NCBI GenBank assembly: GCA_964402955.1
Contig: CAYOEZ010000032.1
Location: 1-29,092, forward strand
DNA from: CAYOEZ01 sp964402955
Lineage (GTDB): Bacteria > Chloroflexota > DTOL01 > DAOUCN01
Length of the DNA: 29,092 nucleotides
Direction: 5' to 3'
In this document: positions 17,011 to 24,508 of the stretch, piece after piece
How the letters are laid out: every line of letters begins with the position of its first letter
Numbering within the stretch: the stretch's first letter is position 1
Position numbers and translations under genes: made by a program
The notes under the pieces: model-generated
Databases searched by the model: none
Seen by the model: the letters and a program-made list of their open reading frames with translations, nothing else
What the model was told of the DNA's origin: nothing

Positions 17011-17919
17011 CTATTTTCGTCTTCTACCGGCAATGATCAGCGCCAAAACCAATACCACGAGCAAGCCTGCCAGCCCAACTTGCAACAAGCTCAACGCCGA
17101 CGCAGCCGTGTTCGCCTGAGGCGCGGGCGTCGGCGCAGGCGCTGCGGCCAGAACAGGCGCGGCTGCCGCCGTGGGCGCGGGCGCTGGTGCAGGCGGCGTC
17201 GCGCTAGACTCCAGCTCCTGTAGGACGACCGCCGGCATCGTTGCCGTTGGCGCAGGCGGTATAGCGGCCAGCGCCACGCCGGTTGGCGCAGGGGAAGCGG
17301 CAACAGCCGGGGCGGGAGCGGCAGCCGCAGCAGGCGCTAGCGTCGGCGCTGCCGGAGCAAGAGGCGCAGGCTGAGTGACATCGGCAGCCGGCGTGACGGC
17401 TGCTTTGGGCGCGGCCAGGGTAGATCGCTCCGCTGACGGCACCGTCGGCGCAGCGGCGCTGCCTGTCGGCCCGGAGTTGCTGGGAGCAGCAGCGGCCTGC
17501 GTGGGCAGTACTGCCGGCGCAGCTTCCCGCAATCCCGATGAATCCGCAGTCGCGGCGGAGAATGTGGGAGCAGGCGACATCGCCGGTTGATAGCCACGCA
17601 GGAGCACCTGACCAGCCATGCTCAACACCAGGGCAGCCATTGTCACAGCCGTCGCCAGACGCAGAAACGCAAGCTGAGGCGACGGCGATCGCCGCGGCTG
17701 AAATGACGGCTGCAAGACAAACGTGCGTGGCACAGCCACGGCCGGCAGCGACTGCAGCGTCTGCACCGTCGCCTGCAGCGAACGCAGATCGGCCGCGCAC
17801 GCCGGGCACGAGCGCAGGTGTTCCTCCACTATTGCTTGCTCACGTGCATTCAATTGCTTATCCATGTAATCCGAGAGCAGCCCGGATACATGGCCATTGC
17901 CTTTGCCCATGCTAAGCAT
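17011..17919 (-). CDS. Zinc-finger anti-sigma factor with second C-terminal membrane helix
   Basis: The 302-residue protein starts with an anti-sigma zinc domain (ZAS/zf-HC2): HLRSCPAC gives H34-x3-C38-x2-C41 within residues 10-50. A membrane helix follows at about 84-105. Next comes an unusual Ala-Pro-Thr-rich stretch (about 112-275), then a second membrane helix (about 278-297, LLQVGLAGLLVVLVLALIIAG) ending RRRK. By the positive-inside rule both ends are cytoplasmic and the Ala-Pro region forms an outside loop. Most ZAS proteins have only one helix. It is the expected partner of the sigma factor encoded 90 bases upstream in the same direction. An internal Met at residue 4 is an alternative start. 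Confidence 0.86.
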   Translation of the reverse strand: MLSMGKGNGHVSGLLSDYMDKQLNAREQAIVEEHLRSCPACAADLRSLQATVQTLQSLPAVAVPRTFVLQPSFQPRRSPSPQLAFLRLATAVTMAALVLSMAGQVLLRGYQPAMSPAPTFSAATADSSGLREAAPAVLPTQAAAAPSNSGPTGSAAAPTVPSAERSTLAAPKAAVTPAADVTQPAPLAPAAPTLAPAAAAAPAPAVAASPAPTGVALAAIPPAPTATMPAVVLQELESSATPPAPAPAPTAAAAPVLAAAPAPTPAPQANTAASALSLLQVGLAGLLVVLVLALIIAGRRRK

Positions 17920-18009
17920 GCCTGCATACCTCTGTCCTACAGACGCAGCGCACGAGCAGAAAGTTCCCCCGCCATCTGAACATCGCCAGGACCGCCAGTT
18001 GTCTTTGCA

Positions 18010-18591
18010 TCACGCGCTCAGCGTGGACGGCACGACGCCGCGTGAGCGCAGATAGTCGCGCAAGTACGTGCGGCCGCGGTTGAGACGCGACTTAACCGTA
18101 CCCAGCTCACTCTTTGTCACCACCGCGATCTCATCGTAGGACAAACCGTGCACATCGGAGAGAATCACGACAACGCGCTGGTTTGCAGGCAGCAATTGCA
18201 GCCCGCGTTGCACTTCGGCCTGCATATCGACGCGCAAAGCATGATCCTCGGGAGACTCGAAGGCCGTGCTGGCCGGCCCCCCCGTATAGTCCTCGTCTGC
18301 CGCCAGGTCATCGAGCGACTCGGTTGGCCGGCGTTTCTTGCTGCGCAGGACGTCATAGCAGGCGTTGGTCACAATGCGCAGCATCCATACCTTGAATGAT
18401 CCACCGCGCAACGAGCGCACCGACTGGAAGGCAGCGATGAACGCCTCCTGCGTGGCGTCAGCCGCGCCGTCAGGATCGCCCAGAATACGCAGGGCGACGT
18501 TGTACACCAGCTCCTGATGGGCCAGCACCAACTGATTGAAGGCAGAAACATTGCCCTTCTGGCTGCGGGCAATTAGCTCCCCTTCGTCCAC
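18010..18591 (-). CDS. ECF RNA polymerase sigma factor (RpoE/SigW-like)
   Basis: The 193-residue sigma factor has region 2 at about 19-87 (DAADATQEAFIAAFQSVRSLR-type segment, FKVWMLRIVTNACYDVLRSKKRRP) and region 4 at about 125-180 (LPANQRVVVILSDVHGLSYDEIAVVTKSELGTVKSRLNRGRTYLRDYL). The latter has the GTVKSRL helix-turn-helix typical of RpoE/SigW-type factors. It begins with GTG (18591), preceded by GAGGGA. The anti-sigma gene follows after 90 bases. This group usually responds to envelope stress, which suits the surrounding envelope genes, but the stimulus is unknown. Confidence 0.93.
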   Translation of the reverse strand: MDEGELIARSQKGNVSAFNQLVLAHQELVYNVALRILGDPDGAADATQEAFIAAFQSVRSLRGGSFKVWMLRIVTNACYDVLRSKKRRPTESLDDLAADEDYTGGPASTAFESPEDHALRVDMQAEVQRGLQLLPANQRVVVILSDVHGLSYDEIAVVTKSELGTVKSRLNRGRTYLRDYLRSRGVVPSTLSA

Positions 18592-18674
18592 ACGTCCCTC
18601 GCATCAACGCTCGACTCTGGGCGTCTGTCAGGCAGAGCTGAGCAGACATTGCAAGATAAGGGCGCTCTTGAAAA

Positions 18675-18828
18675 CCACAGAGGCACAGAGGACACAGAGT
18701 GAATCGTAACTGAGTACGCCCGCGTCCTACTGGCATCGGGAGGCGTCAGAGCAACCGGCCAAGAAACGTTCTCCGTGCTCTCTGTGCCTCTCTGTGGTAA
18801 GCACAACACACTATCTTGAATTGTCTGA
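18675..18828 (+). repeat. Dispersed CACAGAGG repeat, copy A
   Basis: Begins CCACAGAGGCACAGAGG (18675) and later carries the inverse, CTCTGTGCCTCTCTGTGG (18779-18796), so the main part has terminal inverted repeats. A conserved tail follows, ending TCTTGAATTGTCTG (18815-18828). Copy B at 28896-29023 matches over most of this length in the opposite orientation, including an identical 22-mer (18682-18703 here). No ORF is present. It accounts for about half of the 303-base gap between the sigma gene and the tRNA. Confidence 0.8.
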
Positions 18829-18844
18829 GCAATTCGCGCCCCAC

Positions 18845-18873
18845 TTGACAGACGCTGTTTTGTAGGATATACT
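18845..18873 (+). promoter_or_regulatory. Consensus sigma-70 promoter for tRNA-Leu
   Basis: TTGACA (18845-18850), a 17-nt spacer and TATACT (18868-18873) lie 21 bases before the mature tRNA 5' end. The promoter begins 16 bases after the dispersed repeat. Confidence 0.8.
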
Positions 18874-18894
18874 ACGTGTGTTCTGTAACAATGT

Positions 18895-18982
18895 GCCGAA
18901 GTGGCGGAACTGGCAGACGCGCTCGCCTCAAAAGCGAGTGGGCCACAAACCCGTGTCGGTTCAAATCCGACCTTCGGCACCA
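18895..18982 (+). tRNA. tRNA-Leu (anticodon CAA)
   Basis: Acceptor GCCGAAG (18895-18901) pairs with CTTCGGC (18972-18978), followed by discriminator A and an encoded CCA (18980-18982). The anticodon arm is CTCGC-CTCAAAA-GCGAG, giving anticodon CAA for UUG codons. A long variable arm (class II) and a T arm GTCGG-TTCAAAT-CCGAC are present. All parts are intact. Confidence 0.97.
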
Positions 18983-19025
18983 GACAGCTCTCCCGCTCCT
19001 CCCTGAGAGCATTATATCCTAAATC

Positions 19026-19844
19026 ATGCGTAAAGGGAAGGTGATTCTGGTTAAGCTGCCATCGTCCTTCTTGATGTCCCGCCGCTCGGCAGGCGCATTG
19101 CAGCGCATCATACCTGTAGCGGTGGGCATTGTCTTGTCCGGCGTTCTGCTCGTTGGCTGCGCAGCGTTTGCTGCACCGACGCCGACGCCGACCCGCTTAC
19201 CGAGGCCAACAAGCACGCCGACACCCGTCGATACAGCGACGCCGACGCCGCTGCCACCGACGCTGACACCAACATCAACACCGATACCACCAACGGCAAC
19301 GCCACTGCCGCCAACAGCGACCATGACGCCGCTGCCGTCCCAGACGCCAACATCGCTCCCACCGACCCGTACCGCAACGCCGCGTCCGCCGACAGCCACG
19401 CCGCTGCCCAGCAACACACCAACACCGAGTGTGGATTTTCGCTTCACAAAGGCGCGCCTGCTCTCGATGCAGGAGAACGGAGGCTGCCGAGGCAATCACA
19501 ACTTTTACATTCTCGTGCGCGACGCGGTCGGCAATCCGTTGGACGGAGTCACGGTGGAGGTCTTCTGGGATGGGGCGAATCCGCCGCTACGTGGCATCAG
19601 CGGCTCCAAGGGACCAGGGCGCATCGATCAACCAGTCCAGGGCGGTGACTTCCGGTTACGCGTCATCAACGACGCCGGTGCCGGCCGCCCTGTCACGAGT
19701 GAGACAAGCCGCCTGATGCGCACTGGCTTCTGGCCGCAGAGCGAGTGGGAAGAACTGAAACAGGCCGGTTATCCCATCAATGATCCATCGTTCTACTGCT
19801 ACGGCCATTATTCCTGGGAAGTCGAGATCCAGCGTACCTGGTAG
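19026..19844 (+). CDS. Thr-Pro-rich lipoprotein with shared C-terminal domain
   Basis: The 272-residue protein has a signal sequence ending in a lipobox (LLVGC, C45), so it should be a lipid-anchored surface protein. A Thr-Pro spacer follows (about 50-135), then a C-terminal domain (about 137-272). That domain carries GNHNFYI, DAVGNPLDGVTVEVFWDG and a terminal HYSWEVEIQRTW, and resembles the last domain of the next gene and module 1 of the 3447-6542 protein. Two Cys (C154 and C258) near either end could pair. ATG 19074 (residue 17) would give a more standard 29-residue signal peptide; neither start has a clear ribosome site. It lies 43 bases after the tRNA with only a weak hairpin between, so some cotranscription with the tRNA is possible. 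Confidence 0.82.
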   Translation: MRKGKVILVKLPSSFLMSRRSAGALQRIIPVAVGIVLSGVLLVGCAAFAAPTPTPTRLPRPTSTPTPVDTATPTPLPPTLTPTSTPIPPTATPLPPTATMTPLPSQTPTSLPPTRTATPRPPTATPLPSNTPTPSVDFRFTKARLLSMQENGGCRGNHNFYILVRDAVGNPLDGVTVEVFWDGANPPLRGISGSKGPGRIDQPVQGGDFRLRVINDAGAGRPVTSETSRLMRTGFWPQSEWEELKQAGYPINDPSFYCYGHYSWEVEIQRTW

Positions 19845-20074
19845 GCCGGGCGGCATTGCCCGACAGTCTGGATGGCAGATGATACGTCTGCCCGATCTGC
19901 TGCCACGGCTGGCGACGCAGTGTGTTGCCATGGGACAGCGTAGCCCGGCGATTTGTGCCCCACAACATGCGCCATCAATTGATGAACGATGAACACTCGG
20001 ACGTGACACCGGACGCGCGTATCAGGAACGAAAGCCCGTCATGCGTCAGGCGCTAACCTAGAGGAGGAAACTTA

Positions 20075-22048
20075 GTGAGCGATTTATCAAAGGTCCCGTT
20101 CCTGGCAAATCTCGATGCCGCTGATCTCGAGACGCTCGCCCAACGCATGGAAAAGCGCACCTACGACGAGGGTGACCTCATCTATGCCGACGGCACAGCG
20201 GGCGAAGGCCTCTACTACATCGAATCTGGAACGGTCACAGTCCTCACCAACGTAAGCTGTGACAGTGAGATTATGGCCCACCTGCCGAAGGGAAGCACCT
20301 TCGGCGAGACAGCTCTCCTCAATGACCGGCCCCACACCACTGCCGTGCGGGCGGCCAGCGATTGCACAATCATGGTCCTCCCTCGCAGCGACTTTCAGGC
20401 TTTCCTGACCGAGCATCCTGTGGCAGGGCAGATTGTCACCCAGGCATTGACGCAGCGCCCAACCCGTGGCGCGCGCCAGCTCGTCGCCGAAGTGCTCAAG
20501 CCCATGCCACTCTTCGCCAGCATCAGCGACGACGCACTGCTCGCTATTGCCCGCAAGCTCCACCTCACCCAGGCCTGCGACAACAGCGTCATCTATAGCG
20601 ACGGCCAGACGCCTGATGCTATGTATCTGGTCGAAAGCGGCGCAGCCACCCTGCTGACCAGCGAGGCAACCGGACGTGCGGTTGTCGCCGAAATCGACCG
20701 CTATGATTTCTTCGGTGAAGACGCCCTTCTGACCTATGAACCGCGCGAGATCGCCGCAATCGCCAGAGGAGCGACTGATCTGTGGGCGCTCAACCGGACG
20801 GACTTCGAAGCATTGGTCAACGTGCATCCGTCCGCAGTGCTGGCTGTGACACGATCCCTGGCTACCCGCTCTGAGCGATTCAATCGCCAACTCTTGGCCA
20901 TCACAGAAAGCGCTCGTCCCGCCAGACCTGCCGCGCGGTCCGTCGTCATCCCCCGCCAGACCGTTGTTCGCCAGCCTCTCTTGTCGGGCCTGCGCGCCTG
21001 GCTGGGCGGCCTTTCGCTGAGCGGCAAGCTTCGCCTGGCGCTGATTGGTTTGCTTGTCGCCTGGCTGGCGCTTGTCACGTTGCCCTCGGTTATCGCCGGC
21101 GGCTTGCCGGGCGCAACACCAGCCCCGGCAGCAGACGTGCGCGGAGCATCCGCTCTGCAGCCCAGCTCGCGCGGCGGCGCCATTGTGCGCGGTCCCGATG
21201 CATCGAATAACGACGCTGTCGATGTTGCAGAAGCGCCGCTCGCCCGCATGTCCGATCTAGTGACGATCAAGCCGGCTGTTGTTGCGCCAACGGCTGCGCC
21301 AGCCGCGATTGCACAGGCAACGGCCCCGGCCCCCAGCACGAGTGCAGCCCCGGCGCAAACAATCAAATATATGATTGCTTCCGGCGACACGATCTCTGAG
21401 ATCGCCGCTCGCTTCAAGGTGAGCACCGATGTCCTGGCCGAAGCCAACGGCATCACCAACCCGGCCCTGATTAACGTGGACCAGGTGCTGACCATCCCCG
21501 GCGGCGACGAACAGGTTCAGATTGCAGCCAAGCTTGCCGCTGCGCCCAGGCCCACGCCGGCGCCCGTCGCCGCTGCGCCCGTGGTTGTGGCAGCGGCAGC
21601 GCCGGCAGCAGCGCCTGCCGCCGCACCGGCCGGACTCCCCTTCACCTGGGACGGACGTCTCGACAAGTGGGGCATCCGTGTTGAGCCGGCAGCAGTTGCC
21701 GCCGGCCAGCCCTACTACCGTCTGGTCAAGGCCCTTTTCCGAGAACCCAACGAATCAGTCGGAGCGAATATGCCTGGCGGCGATCACAACATTTACATCG
21801 AGGTTGTTGACGAGAATGGCAAGCGATTGGTTGGCGCTAAGGCCATCATCCGTAATGGCGGCACGGCCAACTTGCTCATCGAAAACAAACCTTTCCCGGA
21901 ATACGGCGCTAACTTCCCCATGTACGGCATGATGGGATCGTACACCGCCTTCGCTGACGGTCTACCAAGCGACCAGATTGTTGGCATGGGTCTGCCTATG
22001 AAAAATCACGTGTCCTACTTCCTGACATTCCAGCGCACAACCAGGTAG
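20075..22048 (+). CDS. Transmembrane protein with two cNMP-binding-like domains, LysM and shared C-terminal domain
   Basis: This 657-residue protein has an unusual domain order. Two cyclic-nucleotide-binding-like domains occupy about 7-125 and 143-262, with phosphate-cassette motifs FGETALLNDRPHTTA and FGEDALLTYEPREIA. A membrane helix (about 319-341) leads to an Ala-Pro-rich linker. A LysM domain (about 431-476, YMIASGDTISEIAARFKVSTDVLAEANGI..., ending VLTIPGG) and a C-terminal domain (about 525-657, GDHNIYI ... LTFQRTTR) follow. The N-terminal half should be cytoplasmic and the LysM outside, where LysM usually binds peptidoglycan. In the first cassette the cNMP-phosphate Arg is replaced by His (H87); the second keeps R224. 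It may therefore sense nucleotide through domain 2 only, or act structurally. The GTG start (20075) is fixed by GAGGAGG (20061-20067). Confidence 0.88.
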   Translation: MSDLSKVPFLANLDAADLETLAQRMEKRTYDEGDLIYADGTAGEGLYYIESGTVTVLTNVSCDSEIMAHLPKGSTFGETALLNDRPHTTAVRAASDCTIMVLPRSDFQAFLTEHPVAGQIVTQALTQRPTRGARQLVAEVLKPMPLFASISDDALLAIARKLHLTQACDNSVIYSDGQTPDAMYLVESGAATLLTSEATGRAVVAEIDRYDFFGEDALLTYEPREIAAIARGATDLWALNRTDFEALVNVHPSAVLAVTRSLATRSERFNRQLLAITESARPARPAARSVVIPRQTVVRQPLLSGLRAWLGGLSLSGKLRLALIGLLVAWLALVTLPSVIAGGLPGATPAPAADVRGASALQPSSRGGAIVRGPDASNNDAVDVAEAPLARMSDLVTIKPAVVAPTAAPAAIAQATAPAPSTSAAPAQTIKYMIASGDTISEIAARFKVSTDVLAEANGITNPALINVDQVLTIPGGDEQVQIAAKLAAAPRPTPAPVAAAPVVVAAAAPAAAPAAAPAGLPFTWDGRLDKWGIRVEPAAVAAGQPYYRLVKALFREPNESVGANMPGGDHNIYIEVVDENGKRLVGAKAIIRNGGTANLLIENKPFPEYGANFPMYGMMGSYTAFADGLPSDQIVGMGLPMKNHVSYFLTFQRTTR

Positions 22049-22071
22049 GTTTCTGGCGCACGACAATCGGT

Positions 22072-22103
22072 GGGGCGGGGAAGTTCCCCGCCCCTTGTTT
22101 TTT
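22072..22103 (+). terminator. Rho-independent terminator
   Basis: GGGGCGGGGAA (22072-22082) pairs with TTCCCCGCCCC (22084-22094) and is followed by TTGTTTTTT. It lies 23 bases after the cNMP/LysM gene and isolates it from the HAD gene. Confidence 0.92.
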
Positions 22104-22136
22104 GCGCAGCCAATCCGTCTCGTGGGGAGCGCACTC

Positions 22137-22859
22137 ATGATCAACGCAATTCTCTTTGACCTCGATGGCACGCTGATCGAGAACGACATGGACGTGTTCA
22201 TGCCACCCTACTTGCGCGCCCTGGCCGCCAGAATCGCCGTCCTCGTGCCGCCTGAGGCATTCCTCAGTGCCCTGATGGCCGCCACGCGCGTCATGATGCG
22301 CCCGCACAGCGCCGCGCAGACGAATGAGGAGGTCTTCTGGTCCGATTTCTTGCCCCGTGTCGGCCGCGGCGCCAGCGAGCTTCAACCGGTCCTCGAAGCT
22401 TTCTACCGCGACGATTTCGGCAAACTCAGCCGCTACACATCACGCAAGCCTGCGGCCCGGTCGTTGATAGAGTCAGCCTTCGCCGCCGGTTACGCCGTCG
22501 CCATAGCCACCCAGCCGGTGTTCCCGTTGCTTGCCGTCCAGCACCGCCTGAACTGGGCCGGCGTCGGCGTTTTTCCCTATGCGCTTGTCACGAGCTATGA
22601 GAACATGCACAGCACCAAACCCGACCCGGCATATTATCAGGAGATATGCGAGCGCATCGGCCACGCTCCGGCAACCTGCCTCATGGCCGGCAACGACCCC
22701 GACGCGGACATTCGCCCTGCTGCCGCAGCCGGCCTGCGCACCTTCTGGCTGGCAGAGAAGGGCGAGGCAGCCATCGCCGGTCTTCCGGCCACATATAGCG
22801 GTGCTCTCGCCGATCTGCATGCGATGATTGAAAGCGGAACGCTACGACATAGTGCGTAG
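22137..22859 (+). CDS. HAD-superfamily hydrolase
   Basis: The 240-residue cytoplasmic phosphatase-like protein shows all four HAD motifs: DLDGT with nucleophile D8 and acid D10, T125 in IATQP, K161 in STKPDP, and the acidic motif GNDPDAD (185-191). An alpha-helical cap between motifs I and II (about 20-105) is typical of subfamily IA. The substrate is unknown; the group includes phosphoglycolate phosphatase-like enzymes and many sugar-phosphate phosphatases. ATG 22137 is chosen because homology begins there and GGGGAG lies upstream; the longer reading frame from 22095 overlaps the preceding terminator. No operon partner is evident. Confidence 0.88.
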   Translation: MINAILFDLDGTLIENDMDVFMPPYLRALAARIAVLVPPEAFLSALMAATRVMMRPHSAAQTNEEVFWSDFLPRVGRGASELQPVLEAFYRDDFGKLSRYTSRKPAARSLIESAFAAGYAVAIATQPVFPLLAVQHRLNWAGVGVFPYALVTSYENMHSTKPDPAYYQEICERIGHAPATCLMAGNDPDADIRPAAAAGLRTFWLAEKGEAAIAGLPATYSGALADLHAMIESGTLRHSA

Positions 22860-22930
22860 CGACAGGCCGCTCACGTAGGCCGGGCATTATGAAGATTGAG
22901 CAACTGCCTGACGCCAGGCTGAAGCCATGC

Positions 22931-23023
22931 GCTACAGAAACGAAGCCCTTCGGGCTGAATCGCGGCGGCGGGATAGCCCCGCAGGAGGCTTTGTCTATGT
23001 AGCACGGCGGCTTTAGCGCCGTG
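22931..23023. repeat. Intergenic hairpin repeat cluster
   Basis: Imperfect arms 22931-22947 and 22987-23003 (14 of 17 positions pair) enclose the small hairpin AGCCCTTCGGGCT. They are followed by CACGGCG-loop-CGCCGTG (23003-23009 and 23017-23023). The cluster occupies much of the 288-base gap between the HAD gene and tRNA-Sec; the rest shows no ORF. It resembles dispersed 'GCTACA..AAGCC / GGCTTTGT..TGTAGC' repeats that I recall from other environmental genomes. Confidence 0.55.
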
Positions 23024-23107
23024 GGCCTGCGGCGGTTACGGAATCTAATAGTAAATGTTCATTGTGCCCGGCGCCCGGCTGAAGTTACTGGACGAGTCCC
23101 CAACCGC

Positions 23108-23136
23108 TTGCCTCCTGTCGCTAGATAGGCTATAAT
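23108..23136 (+). promoter_or_regulatory. Sigma-70-like promoter for tRNA-Sec
   Basis: TTGCCT (23108-23113), a 17-nt spacer and a perfect TATAAT (23131-23136). The expected start near 23143 is about five bases before the mature tRNA end. Confidence 0.7.
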
Positions 23137-23147
23137 GCAAATGGTGC

Positions 23148-23244
23148 GGGGGCGGCTGGGTCCCGGTGGGCTCCCTGGTCTTCAAAATCAGTGTGGGGCG
23201 CGACGAGTGTCCCAGGTGGGTTCGACTCCCATGCGCTCCCGCCA
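23148..23244 (+). tRNA. selC: tRNA-Sec (selenocysteine, anticodon TCA)
   Basis: The 97-nt molecule has the selenocysteine-specific layout. The anticodon arm is CTGGT-CTTCAAA-ATCAG (anticodon TCA). The D arm is long and 6 bp (GGGTCC-CGGT-GGGCTC) with the same CGGT loop as E. coli selC. The variable arm is an 8-bp stem (TGGGGCGC-GACGA-GTGTCCCA), the T arm GTGGG-TTCGACT-CCCAT, and discriminator G plus CCA are encoded (23241-23244). The acceptor 5' strand (23148-23155) and 3' strand (23233-23240) form seven pairs, one of them G-U, with the eighth position a G-G mismatch. It reads UGA at SECIS-directed sites with SelA, SelB and SelD, none of which lies in this window. Confidence 0.93.
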
Positions 23245-23263
23245 AAACCTGCACACACCACAA

Positions 23264-23293
23264 ACGGGCGTCCCGATATTCTGGGACGCCCGT
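23264..23293. terminator. Hairpin between tRNA-Sec and convergent DUF763 gene
   Basis: ACGGGCGTCCC (23264-23274) pairs perfectly with GGGACGCCCGT (23283-23293) around an 8-nt loop. It lies 19 bases after tRNA-Sec and 33 bases past the end of the DUF763 gene on the other strand. It is probably a bidirectional terminator, without a clear U-tract on either side. Confidence 0.65.
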
Positions 23294-23326
23294 CTGCATG
23301 TCTTCTGCACAGCATACGCGGCTGCT

Positions 23327-24502
23327 TTACAGTGGCAACCGCCCCTGTATCGCCATCGCACCGCCACGCGTCTCGCGCATGTGGGCTGTTGCATACTCGG
23401 CTGCGGGCGGAGCCGGCAGCGCCTCAGGCTCATCTTCAAAGCGGTCGAGCCGGCGCATCATCTCCGTCTTGTCGTTATTGCCTACCTTTGACTGCTGTAC
23501 AGCCGCCCTCAGGATGGCAATCGAGCGATCGTAATTGGCCCGATCCACCGCATAGGGATGCCCATCCTTGCCTCCGTGCGCGAAGCTGAAGCGCGCCGGA
23601 TCGCGCCAGCTTGGCTCAGCCCCGTAGATAAGCTCCCCCATGAGAGCGAGCGCACGCAGCGACGCCGGCCCCAGCCCCGCAATACCGAGCAGCTGCTCGA
23701 AGGTCTCCGGCTGGCGTTCATACGTGCTCAGCAGCACGCTGCTGAGCCGCGCCGGGTTGATATCGGCCAGCGAGACGTGGTGATGCGCGGGTAGAACCAG
23801 CGTTTTGAGCCGCGCCGCCTCTTGCAGCAGCGCCAACGGCTTCATGCGCGCCAGTTCGGTCGTCGCTCTGCGTGACGGCCCTGCTTCCTGCGCCACCAGG
23901 TTCAGCACCTCGCCGCCGCGATCCTCGCAACACACCGCAGCATGCGGCTCACAGCCAAAGTCCTTGACCCCCTCCCCCAGCCAGTGATAGCGGCGCGCAT
24001 AGCGGTTGGCTGTGTTCATCCCCTGCTGCACGACGGCCCATTGCCCGGCAGGGGTGAAGAAGATGCAGTGGTGATAGAGCTGATAGCCATCCTGCACGGC
24101 GCTATTGTCCACCTTCGCCGCCATCTTGCTGGCATAGACCAGGTTACTGCTGTCCGAGATCAGGCGATCGCCTGCCGCGGCGATTTCTAGCGGCGTCTTG
24201 CGCGAGGCGCGGCCTTTGCCGCCGGCGACGTAGAGCCCAACCTCGTTCTCCAGCCCACGTAGACCCTCTTTGAGCGCGCCGCATACCGTTGTCGTCAGGC
24301 CGCTGGAATGCCAGTCGAAGCCAAGCACACAGCCGAACGCCTGGAACCAGAACGGGTCGCTCAGGCGGCGCAGCATCTCGGGCGCGCCAAACTCCCCCAC
24401 GATGACGAGCGTCATCTCGCGGCTGAGCCTGGTCATGCGCTGGAAGAGCCAGGCGGGCGCCTTGCCCGGATGCAATGGGAGTGAAGCAACACCGGTTCTC
24501 AT
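23327..24502 (-). CDS. DUF763 family protein
   Basis: The 391-residue protein matches the DUF763 family in its N-terminal MRTGVASLPLHPGKAPAWLFQRMTRL. Further support comes from the conserved FGCVLGFDWHSSGLTTTVCGALKEGL and SNLVYASKMAAKVDNSAVQDGYQLYHHCIFF blocks, and a helix-hairpin-helix-like GIAGLGPASLRALALMGELIYG near residue 285. The family occurs in many archaea and bacteria and its function is not established; the HhH-like part hints at nucleic-acid contact. The ATG at 24502 is chosen over a TTG two codons upstream (24508) because the family begins MRTG. The promoter places the transcription start at this ATG, so the mRNA is probably leaderless. The gene points toward tRNA-Sec, but no functional link is shown. 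Confidence 0.88.
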   Translation of the reverse strand: MRTGVASLPLHPGKAPAWLFQRMTRLSREMTLVIVGEFGAPEMLRRLSDPFWFQAFGCVLGFDWHSSGLTTTVCGALKEGLRGLENEVGLYVAGGKGRASRKTPLEIAAAGDRLISDSSNLVYASKMAAKVDNSAVQDGYQLYHHCIFFTPAGQWAVVQQGMNTANRYARRYHWLGEGVKDFGCEPHAAVCCEDRGGEVLNLVAQEAGPSRRATTELARMKPLALLQEAARLKTLVLPAHHHVSLADINPARLSSVLLSTYERQPETFEQLLGIAGLGPASLRALALMGELIYGAEPSWRDPARFSFAHGGKDGHPYAVDRANYDRSIAILRAAVQQSKVGNNDKTEMMRRLDRFEDEPEALPAPPAAEYATAHMRETRGGAMAIQGRLPL

Positions 24503-24508
24503 GGACAA

